In this document: positions 53,611 to 64,000 of the stretch, piece by piece | How the letters are laid out: each line of letters opens with the position of its first letter | How positions within the stretch are numbered: the stretch's first letter is position 1 | Source: Sphingomonas yunnanensis | Lineage (GTDB): Bacteria > Pseudomonadota > Alphaproteobacteria > Sphingomonadales > Sphingomonadaceae | NCBI RefSeq assembly: GCF_019898765.1 | Contig: NZ_JAIOKB010000001.1 | Span: 186,001 to 250,000, forward strand | Length of the DNA stretch: 64,000 nt | Direction: 5' to 3' | Program-made: the position numbers and the translations under genes | Notes under the pieces: generated by a model | The model's input: the letters and a program-made list of their open reading frames with translations, nothing else | What the model was told of the DNA's origin: nothing | Databases searched by the model: none

Positions 53611-55359
53611 GCCTGATACTCCTCCACCGTGACCGAGCGACGCAGCACGCGCGCCGCCGGGTCGATCGTGACGTGCGCCCCCGCCGGGACGCGTAGCTCG
53701 CCTGGGACGGCGACACGCCGCAGCACGTCGCCGACCTGGATCTCGACCGGCATCGCGAAATCGCGCGGTCGCTCGGTCCTCCAGGCCAGCCGCAGCACGT
53801 CGCCGTCGCGCCTCGTCAGCAGCTCGGGTAACGCCCGGTCGCGCAGATAGGTGTCGAAGAACCAGCCGTAATCGTTGCCGGTCACGCGCGCGACGATCGC
53901 TTCGAACTCGCGCGTCGAGCCGTAACGCGGTCTGAAGTTGCCGGGGCGCGGATCGGGGCGGCCGTAGACCAGACGGCGCACCGCCTCGTAGAAGGCGGCG
54001 TCGCCGATCAGCCAGCGCAGGCTGTGGAGCGCCCACGATCCCTTGTAGTAGATGTCGGTGCCCGCACCGCCCTTGGCGGGCTCGTACACCTCCTCCTCGG
54101 TCAGGACACGATCGCGCACGATCGGCGCGCGATTCGCGATCTGGTTGCGCTGCGCCTCGAGCATCACCGCGTAGCGCGCCTCGCCCTCGCGCCAGCGCCC
54201 GTACAGCGGCTGCATGTAGCTGCCGAAGCCCTCGTGCAGCCAGTAATCGTCCCAATTGGCCGCGGTCAGCTGGTTGCCGAACCACTCGTGCGAGAATTCA
54301 TGGTGGAACAGCCAGTCGAACCCCTCGGGCGCCTTCGCATAGCGGTTGCCGTAGGCGTTGATCGTCTGGTGCTCCATGCCCTTGTGCGGGGTCTCGACGA
54401 CGCCGAGCTTCTCGTCGCCGAAGGGGTAGGGGCCGATCACCGACTCGAAGAAGTCGAGCGTCGGTGCGAACTCGGCGAAGAGCGCGCGCGCCTGCGCCTC
54501 CTCGCCCGGCAGGTACCAGTAAGCGAGCGGGATACGGTTACCGTAGCGGCTGCGGTATGTCCCCTCGATCACCTCATAGGGGCCGAGATTGATCGCGATC
54601 GCATAGGTGTTGGGCTGGCGCGCGCGCCAGTGCCAGACGCTGCGTCCGTCGGGCAGCGCGTCGACCCCGATCAGGCGGCCGTTCGACGGCGCCTTCAGCC
54701 CCCGAGGGGCGGTGATGTGCAGCAGAGCCTCGCCCGGCTCGCCCTCGGGGAAGTCGAGGCAAGGCCAGAGCAGGTCGCAGCCATAGCCCTCGGTCGTCGT
54801 CGCGATCCACGGATGACCGTCTGACGTGGTCGACCAGACGATGCCGTCGTCCCATGGCGCATTGACCGCGACGTGCGGCGTGCCGTCATACACGATGTCG
54901 ACCGAGGTCGTCGCGCCCTTCGCCAGCGGTATCGCGAGGGCGAGCTGGCCGCCGGGGCGTTGCACCGCCGTGGCAGGGAGTGCGCGGCCGCCGACCGAGA
55001 CCGAGCGCACTGCATAGTTGGAGTCGAGGTCGAGCAGCAGTCGCGGCACCGTCGCCTCCGCGCGCAGGCCGAGCCGCGCGCGCGCCGTCAGTGTCCGCCG
55101 CGACGGGTCGAGCCCGAACCAGAGTTCGGCCGATGCGAGGCGGAGTGCCGCCTGCTCGGGCGGGCGAAGGCCGCCCGAGCGCTGCGTCTGCGCGCTGATC
55201 GGTGGCTCGCCCTTCGCGGGCAGGTGTGACCCGCGCGCCGCGGTGGCGCTCCCGATCGCCAACGGCAGGACGGTCGTGAGCACTGCCAGATTGATGCGGC
55301 GGCCCCACGCACCATATACAGTGCGTTGGCCGTCCTCGTTGGGCGGCGCCGGAGTATCC

Positions 55360-55361
<2 letters not shown>
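53580..55361 (-). CDS. M1-family zinc metallopeptidase, exported
   Basis: 593-residue gluzincin aminopeptidase. A hydrophobic N-terminal segment (about residues 23-42, INLAVLTTVLPLAIGSATAA) looks like a signal sequence, so the enzyme is likely periplasmic. Beta-rich N-domain, then the substrate motif GMEHQTINAYGNRY (a GxMEN variant with His-Gln in place of Asn). The zinc site HHEFSHEWFGNQL has His354, Glu355 and His358, and the third ligand Glu377 is in LHEGFGSYMQ. The catalytic Tyr is probably in TDIYYKGSWALHSLRWL. The ATG at 55361 overlaps the lon ATG on the other strand (shared CATG). GGAAAG lies 8 nt upstream inside lon. Confidence 0.88.
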
Positions 55362-57756
<2,395 letters not shown>

Positions 57757-57782
57757 GCGTCACTAACACAAAGCAACTTATT

Positions 57783-57820
57783 GCCGCCGCGTCCTGTCCC
57801 GGGGCGCGGCGGTTTCGTTT
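57783..57820 (+). terminator. Intrinsic terminator of lon
   Basis: CCGCCGCG at 57784 pairs with CGCGGCGG at 57805, loop about 13 nt, followed by TTTCGTTT. It lies 28 nt after the lon stop, between lon and hupB. Confidence 0.72.
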
Positions 57821-57916
57821 GACTCGACGCGGAGCGCGCGCCTTACTGGAGGGATGCGGGCCACGCTCCGCGAATCCATCTCGATTGCGTAACGGTAAGG
57901 AACGGGGTCTTCTCGC

Positions 57917-58189
57917 ATGAACAAACAGGAACTGATCGCGCAGGTCGCGACGGCGGCCGGGCTCGGCAAGAGCGAGGCGAGCCGCGCGGTCGAGGCGGTG
58001 TTCGACGCGATCTCGACGAGCCTGAAGAAGGGGGACGAGGTGCGCCTGGTCGGCTTCGGCACCTTCGCGGTCAGTCGTCGCAAGGCGTCGACGGGGCGCA
58101 ACCCGCGCACCGGTGAGCCGATGACGATCAAGGCCTCGAGCCAGCCCAAGTTCAAGGCGGGCAAGGTGCTCAAGGACTCGCTCAATTAA
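57917..58189 (+). CDS. hupB: DNA-binding protein HU
   Basis: 90-residue histone-like DNA-bending protein. Seen: MNKQELIAQVATAAGLGKSE, GDEVRLVGFGTFAVSRRKAS, the DNA-intercalating beta arm TGRNPRTGEPMTIKASSQPK, and FKAGKVLKDSLN. TAAGGAACGGGG provides a Shine-Dalgarno region, at some distance. The lon-hupB order is widespread in proteobacteria. A tRNA-Val gene follows 52 nt later. Confidence 0.97.
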   Translation: MNKQELIAQVATAAGLGKSEASRAVEAVFDAISTSLKKGDEVRLVGFGTFAVSRRKASTGRNPRTGEPMTIKASSQPKFKAGKVLKDSLN

Positions 58190-58241
58190 GTGCTGGACAG
58201 GGCTGGCGCGCTCCCGTAGGTGCGCCGCTCCCGACGCGGAT

Positions 58242-58316
58242 GGGCGCGTAGCTCAGCGGTAGAGCACACCCTTCACACGGGTGGGGTCACAGGTTCAATC
58301 CCTGTCGCGCCCACCA
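58242..58316 (+). tRNA. tRNA-Val (anticodon CAC)
   Basis: 75 nt with encoded CCA. Acceptor GGGCGCG/CGCGCCC, D arm TAGCTCAGCGGTAGAGCA, anticodon stem-loop CACCC-UUCACAC-GGGUG with anticodon CAC (reads GUG), T arm CAGGTTCAATCCCTG. Confidence 0.97.
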
Positions 58317-58457
58317 TCCGACCGGCCCGAACGCCCCGCTCGTCCCCGTGACCGGCGGGGCTTCTCGCATGTGACGTTCGGCATCGTGCGCGATCACCCA
58401 CGGCGCGTGATCCTGCGCTGGCAGTAGCGCAGCGGTATCAGGCCCGGCGTTTCAGGC

Positions 58458-58482
58458 TCTGGGTTCCTGCGTGCGCAGGAAC
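58458..58482. repeat. Single arm of intergenic repeat family 2
   Basis: TCTGGGTTCCTGCGTGCGCA then GGAAC, matching the right arm at 3558-3583 almost exactly. No opposite arm is seen within the next 200 nt, so it is a solitary copy. Confidence 0.7.
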
Positions 58483-58587
58483 ACGATCGAACTGTGATGC
58501 AGGGGCCGACGATCACAGGCTGAGCGGCAGACTAGACGCTCGCCGTTCGCCCGCGCCTGACAAGTCCCAGATCGGGGCACGAGCCTG

Positions 58588-58650
58588 GTTGTCACTTAAG
58601 CGTAACGCAAACGACGCCAAAACGTCTTGGAAGACTCATTCAGCTGTCAT
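58588..58650 (+). promoter_or_regulatory. Pho-box-like direct repeats upstream of the lipoprotein gene
   Basis: Two pairs of motifs are spaced 11 nt, the spacing PhoB uses: TTGTCAC (from 58589) with GCGTAAC, and GACTCAT (58633) with CTGTCAT (58644-58650). CTGTCAT equals the E. coli half-site; the others match partly. They lie about 100-160 nt before the lipoprotein start. The assignment is tentative. Confidence 0.35.
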
Positions 58651-58752
58651 CGAGCGGGCCTAGCGGCGCTGCTCAGGGAGCGAGCGGGCGCACATGGTTC
58701 GACTCGCCGCACCGGGTCCCAACGCGGGGTCCGTCCTAACAGGGAGTGAGTC

Positions 58753-60372
58753 ATGGTCAGCTTCAGCCGTCGCAGCAAGTTCCTGCTGGCGACCTCCGCC
58801 ACGTTGTTCCTCGCCTCGTGCGGCGCGGACGACGTCGCGTCGCCGGGCGCCGGCAGTCTGCCGATCACGATCGTCCAGCCCGCGCCGACCCCGACGCCGA
58901 CCGCGGCGCCGACTCCGACGGCCCTTACGAACGCGCAGATCGCGTTGGCGACCGCGCAGAATGGCATCACCGTCACCGCGGACGAGCAGGTCGCGATCCT
59001 CAACGCCGGGCAGAACAACAATCTGCAGGGCTTCGGCAGCACGCTCAACGGCGTCTACCCGGTCAGCGGCACCTCGCTGGCGACCGCGAGCAACCCGCAG
59101 ACGGTGCTCGGCAACAGCAGCTTCATCCAGAACACGAGCTTCGTCGGTGCACTGAGCGGCCCGAACGACTCCGCCTTCTCGGGCTGGACGTGCAGCTCCA
59201 CCGCCGCCAGCTTCCTCAATAGCGGTAATTGCAGCGCGGCGCCCTCCATCGGCACCGGCGGCGCGACTGCGACCTGCCCGACGGGGACGATCGACGACGG
59301 TCTCGTGCAGACGTTCCGCGCCTGCCGCCTTCCGTCCGGTACGGAAACGCCGCAGATCCTGAGCGACCTGACGCTGCCGAAAATCTCTGGGGTCTTCTAC
59401 CGGCTGCGCGGGCAAACCGAGATCGGCAATGGTACCGCGAGTGTCACTCTGACGATCGCGCCGGGCGTCGTGATCGCCGCCGACTCGTCCGAGTCCTCGA
59501 ATGATCTGCTGCTCGTCAACCGTGGCAGCCGCCTGAACGCGGTGGGCACGGCCGATGCGCCGATCATCTTCACCGCGCAGCAGAACCTCGCCAGCAACGG
59601 CGTGTCGGACGCGACTCAGGGGCTGTGGGGCGGCGTGGTGCTGCTCGGCCGCGCGCCCACCGCGGTCTGCGCCGCCGGTACCGGCCCGAACGACGCCAAC
59701 GGCAGCTCGGCGACCTGCCAGCAGGCGATCGAGGGCGTCACCGGGCGCTTCTACGGCGGCAGCGATCAGGCCGACAGCTCGGGGACGCTCCAGTACGTCC
59801 AGATCCGCTTTACCGGCATCGCGATCAGTGAGGGCAACGAGCTCCAGGGCCTCACGCTCGGCGGCACCGGCTCGGGCACGACGATCGACCACGTCCAGAG
59901 TCACAATTCCTCGGACGACGGCGTCGAGATCTTCGGCGGCGCCACCAACCTGAAGTATTTCGTCGTGACGGGCGCGGACGACGACGGGTTCGACGTCGAC
60001 AACGGCTGGCGCGGCTTCATGCAGTTCATCATCGCCGCGCAGAAGGCCTCGGGCTCGACCGCCGACTCGTTCGCGACCGAGATCGACTCGAACAATGCCG
60101 AGGACCTGCTGCCGCGCACCTACGGCCGCTACGCCAACTTCACCTTCGTCCAGACCAACTCGGCCCCGGCCGCGATCCGCCTTCGCGGCGGCGCGGACTT
60201 CGCCTTCGTCAACGGCGTGGTGAAGTCGGCGGCGGGTGCGGCGTGCGTCAACATCATCGCCGGTGCGGGTGACGGGGCCACGCGCACCACGATCCGCGCC
60301 GCCGACAGCGCGCTCCAGGACGTCGGGCCGCCGACCTTCAACTCGGTCTACTTCCAGTGCCAGGGCCGCTGA
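58753..60372 (+). CDS. Secreted lipoprotein, right-handed beta-helix type (possible ElpS relative)
   Basis: 539-residue lipoprotein. Signal with lipobox LFLASC (lipidated Cys23; Gly at +2 argues against inner-membrane retention). A Pro/Thr-rich linker (PAPTPTPTAAPTPTALTN) follows. The body has no catalytic motif I recognise: Asn/Gly-rich repeats in the second half (QGLTLGGTGSGTTIDHVQSH, NSSDDGVEIFGGATNLKYFV, TGADDDGFDVDNGWRGFMQF) look like turns of a parallel beta-helix. Several Cys pairs (CSSTAASFLNSGNC, CPTG...FRACR) suggest disulfides, hence an exported protein. Next to a TonB-dependent receptor it recalls Caulobacter ElpS, a phosphate-starvation lipoprotein released by type II secretion; this homology is from memory and untested. 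No type II secretion genes are in the window. Confidence 0.7.
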   Translation: MVSFSRRSKFLLATSATLFLASCGADDVASPGAGSLPITIVQPAPTPTPTAAPTPTALTNAQIALATAQNGITVTADEQVAILNAGQNNNLQGFGSTLNGVYPVSGTSLATASNPQTVLGNSSFIQNTSFVGALSGPNDSAFSGWTCSSTAASFLNSGNCSAAPSIGTGGATATCPTGTIDDGLVQTFRACRLPSGTETPQILSDLTLPKISGVFYRLRGQTEIGNGTASVTLTIAPGVVIAADSSESSNDLLLVNRGSRLNAVGTADAPIIFTAQQNLASNGVSDATQGLWGGVVLLGRAPTAVCAAGTGPNDANGSSATCQQAIEGVTGRFYGGSDQADSSGTLQYVQIRFTGIAISEGNELQGLTLGGTGSGTTIDHVQSHNSSDDGVEIFGGATNLKYFVVTGADDDGFDVDNGWRGFMQFIIAAQKASGSTADSFATEIDSNNAEDLLPRTYGRYANFTFVQTNSAPAAIRLRGGADFAFVNGVVKSAAGAACVNIIAGAGDGATRTTIRAADSALQDVGPPTFNSVYFQCQGR

Positions 60373-60398
60373 GGCGCCACCAGCCCTCGTGATGCTCG

Positions 60399-60439
60399 GC
60401 GGGCCCGGGGAGCGCCTCTCAGCGCCGCCCCGGGCCCGC
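60399..60439 (+). terminator. Intercistronic GC hairpin between lipoprotein and receptor genes
   Basis: GCGGGCCCGGGG at 60399-60410 pairs perfectly with CCCCGGGCCCGC at 60428-60439 (12 bp). No T run follows. It could attenuate read-through or protect the upstream mRNA, giving unequal levels of lipoprotein and receptor. Confidence 0.55.
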
Positions 60440-60467
60440 TCATAGAAACAGACTGGAACCTTCCGCC

Positions 60468-63326
60468 ATGCGCCAGCGCACCTATGCCTCGCTCCTTCTC
60501 CTGACGACCACCTTGGTCGCCCCCGCGGCGCTGGCGCAGGTCGCGCCGCAGACCGGCGCGCCGACCACGTCCTCGCCGGCGGCCCCGCCGCCGACGAGCA
60601 CCACCACCAATCCAGAGGCCGCCCCGACGTCGCAGGACCAGGCGACCGCTACCGCGACGCCCGGCACTGAGCAGGGCGCCGACGCCGCGGCCGAAGAGCC
60701 CCAGGCCGAGATCTCCGCGCCCGGGCTCGATGCCAGCGGCGGAGGCGACATCGTCGTGGTGGGGCGCAACATCCCCAACACGATCCGTGCCACCGCGCAG
60801 GTCGTCAGCGTCCTCTCCAGCGCCGACATCGCGCGCACCGGCGAGGGCGACATCGCCGGTGCGCTGACCCGCGTCACCGGCCTGTCGGTGGTCGGCAACG
60901 GTTATGTGTTCGTCCGCGGCCTGGGTGACCGTTACTCCTCGGCGCTGCTCAACGGCTCGCCGCTGCCGAGCCCCGAGCCGTTGCGCCGCACCGTCCCGCT
61001 CGACATCTTCCCGACCACCGTGGTCGGCTCGGCGCTGGTGCAGAAGACCTATTCCGCCAATTACCCCGGCGAGTTCGGCGGCGGCGTCATCAACCTGACG
61101 ACCAAGGCCATTCCCGACGAGAACTTCTTCACCGTCGGTGCCTCGGGCGGGATCGACACCGAGACGACCTCCAAGCTCGGCTACACCTATTTCGGCTCGA
61201 AGACCGACTGGCTCGGCTATGACGGCGGCGAGCGCAACGTGCCCAGCTTCATCAAGCAGGCGCCCACGGGCAATGGCGTGATCCCGAGCGCGCAGGTGCT
61301 GCAGCTCTCCAATGCGCGGACCACGTTGCTCCAGCGCACCACCGACACGCCCGCCAATTACTCAGGCAGCATGGACCTGGGCGTCACCGGCGACATCGGC
61401 GCGACCCGCGTCGGGCTGATCGGCAGCCTCGGCGTGTCGAACACCTGGCGTACGCGCGACGCGACGCAGCAGGACACGGTCAGCGTCGACGGCACGCTGC
61501 GCAACGACTTTCACACCGTGATCACCGATAATCGCGCCGTGGTGAACGGCCTGCTCGGCTTCGGCGCCGAGTTCGGCGAGAACAAGGTGCGCTGGACCAA
61601 CGTCTACATCCACGACACGCTCAAGCAGGGCCGTGCCTCGGGTGCGACCGTGTACAACAATTCCAGCGGCAACCCGCTCTTCCAGCAGAACACCAATTGG
61701 TTCGAGCGCAAGCTGATCGAGACCCAGCTCGTCGGCGAGTTCAAGCCGATCACCGACCTGTCGATCGACGTACGCGGCGCCTACGCCAACACGCAGCGCA
61801 ACTCGCCCTATGAGCGGCAGTTCATCTATCTCTGCAACACCAGCCTGACCGACCAGACCGGCGACGTGCCGGTCAGCGACCGCGGGCTCAACTGCCCGGG
61901 GGCGTGGCAGGCGACCAACGCCTTCGATCGCTTCGCCACGGTGGTCTTCAGCGAGCTCAACGAGGATCTCTACTCGGGCCAGGCCGACGTGGCCTACAAG
62001 ATCCCGGGCGAGCGCCCGATGACGGTATCGGCGGGCTATTATTTCTCGGAGAACGATCGCACCTCGACGCGGCTGCCCTTCGTCTACCAGACCGCCACGG
62101 GCGGGGCGATCCCGTTCCCGTGCAACCTGCTGCGTCCCGACTATCTGCTCTCGCCCGACGTGGTGAACGGCTGCCCCACGCCGATCTCGGGCAACCCGGC
62201 GGACACCGCGGTGCAGTTGCGCTTCGACGCGGGGCAGAACGGCTCTTACCAATATGACGCGCTGCTGCGCATCCACGCCGGCTACGCCCAGGTCGAGGCG
62301 GAGGCGCTCGATGGGCTGCGCGCGATCATCGGCGTCCGCTACGAGACAGCGACGCAGCGGGTCACCCCGATCAACGCCACCTCGACCCGGCTCAAGAACG
62401 ATTACGTCCTGCCCGCGGCGACGATCACCTGGAACTTCGCCAGCAACCAGCAGCTGCGCCTCGCCGCCTCGAAGACGATCGCGCGGCCGCAGTTCCGCGA
62501 GCTCGCTCCCCAGGCTTTTCGTGACTTCGAGTCGGACCGCCTCTTCTTCGGCAACCCGCGGCTGAAGGACTCGGAGCTGTACAACCTCGAGGCGCGCTAC
62601 GAGTGGTTCTTCGCGCGCGACCAGCGCATCACGCTGGCGGGCTTCTACAAGCGGATCGACAACCCGATCGAGCAGGTCGGCTTCTTCCCGACGCCCGACG
62701 CGCGACTCCAGACCGGCTTCACCAACCTGCCGCGCGCCAAGCTGTACGGCGCCGAGCTCGAGGCGCAGAAGTACGTCCCGCTCGACTTCATCTCGGCCGG
62801 CTTCGCGGGCAAGCGAGCGGTGCTGATCGCCAACTACACCTGGACCCACTCGGCCATCACCGCCGACGGCAGCTGCGTGCCGGGCGTGCTCGAGGGGACG
62901 ACGCTGGGCGGGTGTCAGGCGAACTTCGCGCCGGCGCGCTCGCTGTTCCGCGACGGCGCGCCGCTGACCGGCCAGTCGGACCATCTCGTCAACCTGCAGC
63001 TGGGCTATGAGGACACCGACAACGGCACCCAGGCGACTCTGTTGTTCAACTATGCCAGCGAGCGGGTCACCAACCGGGGGCCATCGCTGCTCGATGGTTC
63101 GGGCTTCCAGCCCGACATCATCGAGAAGCCGGGCATCCGGCTCGACTTCGTCATGCGCCAGAAGGTGCAGCTGGTCGGGCAGAAGGTGGAGATCAAGGCC
63201 GAGGCGCGCAATCTCACGGGCACGCGCTACCAGGAATTCCAGAGCTTCGACGGCGGCGGCCGGGTCGACATCAACCGTTATCGGCTGGGTCGTCTCTTCA
63301 CCCTGGGCGCCAGCGTGAGCTTCTGA
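60468..63326 (+). CDS. TonB-dependent receptor
   Basis: 952-residue outer-membrane receptor. Signal peptide MRQRTYASLLLLTTTLVAPA, ALAQ, followed by a Pro/Thr/Ala-rich linker of about 80 residues. Plug: GGGDIVVVGRNIPNTIRATA, VTGLSVVGNGYVFVRGLGDR, YSSALLNGSPLPSPEPLRRT, VPLDIFPTTVV and YPGEFGGGVINLTTK. This plug type (GLGDRYSS..LNG..LPSPEP) belongs to a subgroup often found beside secreted lipoproteins and is related to the Oar-like branch. The barrel ends NRYRLGRLFTLGASVSF with the terminal Phe. 95 nt after the lipoprotein gene; probably the same transcript. Substrate unknown; phosphate- or metal-containing compounds are possibilities from context only. Confidence 0.9.
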   Translation: MRQRTYASLLLLTTTLVAPAALAQVAPQTGAPTTSSPAAPPPTSTTTNPEAAPTSQDQATATATPGTEQGADAAAEEPQAEISAPGLDASGGGDIVVVGRNIPNTIRATAQVVSVLSSADIARTGEGDIAGALTRVTGLSVVGNGYVFVRGLGDRYSSALLNGSPLPSPEPLRRTVPLDIFPTTVVGSALVQKTYSANYPGEFGGGVINLTTKAIPDENFFTVGASGGIDTETTSKLGYTYFGSKTDWLGYDGGERNVPSFIKQAPTGNGVIPSAQVLQLSNARTTLLQRTTDTPANYSGSMDLGVTGDIGATRVGLIGSLGVSNTWRTRDATQQDTVSVDGTLRNDFHTVITDNRAVVNGLLGFGAEFGENKVRWTNVYIHDTLKQGRASGATVYNNSSGNPLFQQNTNWFERKLIETQLVGEFKPITDLSIDVRGAYANTQRNSPYERQFIYLCNTSLTDQTGDVPVSDRGLNCPGAWQATNAFDRFATVVFSELNEDLYSGQADVAYKIPGERPMTVSAGYYFSENDRTSTRLPFVYQTATGGAIPFPCNLLRPDYLLSPDVVNGCPTPISGNPADTAVQLRFDAGQNGSYQYDALLRIHAGYAQVEAEALDGLRAIIGVRYETATQRVTPINATSTRLKNDYVLPAATITWNFASNQQLRLAASKTIARPQFRELAPQAFRDFESDRLFFGNPRLKDSELYNLEARYEWFFARDQRITLAGFYKRIDNPIEQVGFFPTPDARLQTGFTNLPRAKLYGAELEAQKYVPLDFISAGFAGKRAVLIANYTWTHSAITADGSCVPGVLEGTTLGGCQANFAPARSLFRDGAPLTGQSDHLVNLQLGYEDTDNGTQATLLFNYASERVTNRGPSLLDGSGFQPDIIEKPGIRLDFVMRQKVQLVGQKVEIKAEARNLTGTRYQEFQSFDGGGRVDINRYRLGRLFTLGASVSF

Positions 63327-63366
63327 TCGGCGGCGGTGACCGGCGGAAGACGCCGCCGGGCACTGC

Positions 63367-63993
63367 TCAGCCCCAGGGTCGCTCGCGAAACCATTTGGTG
63401 ATGACGTATTTGACGCCGGCGCGCACCTTCATGCCGTGGTGCAGCGTGGCAGGGTTGGGCGTGTCGTCGGCGCGGCGGTTGTTCCAGCAGACCAGCTTGC
63501 CCGACTCCGGCTGGATCGTCTTGTCGATCGCCTTGAAACGCGTCGCGCCCCCGGCTTCGGGGGCGTTGAGATAGACCATCATCGTCCAGGTGCGGTTGCC
63601 CGCCACGCCGCAGAAGCGCGCGAAATCGGCCCCGGTCGGCTCGAAATAATCGGTGTGCGCCTTGAACTCCTGACCGACGGCGTAGCGCTGGCCCTGCAAT
63701 GGCTCGCCGTGGCGCGGGTCGAGCCCGGCGAAGTCGGCGAGGCGACGGTCGACCGCGGCGACGAGCGGGACGTCGACGCGCAGGTCGCAGGTCTCGCTGG
63801 TGCGGAAGGCGGTGTCGCCGTTCGGATCGGCGATGGTCGAGGGTCGCCGATCCGCGTCGATCAGCGCGATCAGTGCGTCGCACTCCTGTGCGTCGAGGAA
63901 GTCGCGACGAATGAACAGCGTGAGCTTGGGAGAGGGGACTCGCTGGATCAGCGGCTGCGCACTCAGTCGCGCGATGATGGGGTCGGTCGCCAT
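63367..63993 (-). CDS. 2-oxoglutarate/Fe(II)-dependent prolyl 4-hydroxylase-type oxygenase
   Basis: 208-residue P4H-alpha-like dioxygenase. Seen: iron ligands His113 and Asp115 in GQEFKAHTDYFEPTG, the second His in PATLHHGMKVRAGVKYVITK (His185, with Lys195 as 2-oxoglutarate anchor), and the terminal WFRERPWG. RTSETCDL in the N-terminal half is also typical of P4H-like proteins. It has no signal peptide, so it acts in the cytosol on a protein or small molecule. It is convergent with the TonB receptor gene; a 7-bp hairpin (about 63340-63359) lies between. The ATG at 63993 is the best start. Confidence 0.9.
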   Translation of the reverse strand: MATDPIIARLSAQPLIQRVPSPKLTLFIRRDFLDAQECDALIALIDADRRPSTIADPNGDTAFRTSETCDLRVDVPLVAAVDRRLADFAGLDPRHGEPLQGQRYAVGQEFKAHTDYFEPTGADFARFCGVAGNRTWTMMVYLNAPEAGGATRFKAIDKTIQPESGKLVCWNNRRADDTPNPATLHHGMKVRAGVKYVITKWFRERPWG

Positions 63994-64000
63994 GCACCTG

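Larger units (their letters stand above)
58317..58752. other. Non-coding region between tRNA-Val and the lipoprotein gene
   Basis: 436 bases without a supported gene. It contains one family 2 repeat arm (58458-58482), then an AT-richer section from about 58585 with direct-repeat motifs that resemble Pho boxes, and a Shine-Dalgarno (AGGGAG) just before the lipoprotein ATG. Confidence 0.7.

Noticed and set aside
61362..62984. Long minus-strand frame opposite the second TonB-dependent receptor
   Set aside because: Antisense shadow of a well-supported receptor; no recognisable domain, composition dominated by Arg, Val, Leu, Glu.

Overview
The window is a very GC-rich chromosomal segment of an alphaproteobacterium. 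Gene content and order point to the Sphingomonadales (Sphingomonas-like): divL-tsaE-amgK-murU-addB-addA-trxA, tig-clpP-clpX-lon-hupB, gatCAB, paired pyrB/non-catalytic pyrC, many TonB-dependent receptor genes, and sphingomonad-type intergenic inverted repeats. No rRNA, CRISPR array, prophage or intact insertion sequence was seen. Most genes are chromosomal housekeeping genes, tightly packed, often with 4-base ATGA or GTGA overlaps.

Layout. 0.2-2.1 kb: recO and leuB. 2.2-3.5 kb (minus): a PMT-type mannosyltransferase. 3.7-6.7 kb: a translationally coupled run metZ-apaG-LysR regulator-GNAT acetyltransferase. 6.7-9.6 kb (minus): a lysine/alanine-rich histone-like protein, AMP nucleosidase and a peroxiredoxin. 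9.7-11.9 kb: yqgE, then ahcY behind a perfect 20-bp palindrome that looks like an operator. 12.0-23.3 kb: one long plus-strand operon, divL (Tyr in place of the phospho-acceptor His), tsaE, amgK, murU, addB, addA and trxA. 23.4 kb: a solitary vapD. 23.8-32.1 kb (minus): an N-acetylglucosamine/glyco-asparagine catabolic operon (glycosylasparaginase, cutC, nagB-II, nagA, fused EIIA-HPr-EI, nagE), divergent from a TonB-dependent receptor (32.2-35.3 kb). 35.4-36.7 kb (minus): DUF6165 protein and a GT9-like glycosyltransferase. 36.9-40.9 kb (minus): inactive dihydroorotase, pyrB, ruvX and a DUF3089 hydrolase. 41.0-45.0 kb: gatC-gatA-[vapB-vapC]-gatB, with a toxin-antitoxin module embedded in the amidotransferase operon. 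45.1-46.1 kb: decayed genes. 46.2-46.6 kb (minus): two small sphingomonad proteins. 46.7-58.3 kb: tRNA-Leu, tig, a GT2 glycosyltransferase, clpP, clpX, chaA, a divergent M1 peptidase, lon, hupB and tRNA-Val. 58.3-64.0 kb: a secreted lipoprotein, a TonB-dependent receptor and a convergent prolyl-4-hydroxylase-type oxygenase.

How the genes work together. Envelope sugar metabolism recurs. The nag operon imports and degrades GlcNAc, probably released from Asn-linked glycans. AmgK/MurU salvage MurNAc/GlcNAc towards UDP-sugars. PMT and GT2 enzymes could mannosylate exported proteins. A second theme is proteostasis (trigger factor, ClpXP, Lon, M1 peptidase). A third is cell-cycle control (DivL) next to DNA repair (RecO, AddAB, RuvX). 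The most interesting items are the embedded vapBC, the Tyr-type DivL, cutC inside a glyco-asparagine operon, the degenerate second EIIB domain of NagE, the start-to-start overlap of lon and the M1 peptidase, and the lipoprotein/TonB-receptor/oxygenase cassette with a Pho-box-like upstream region.
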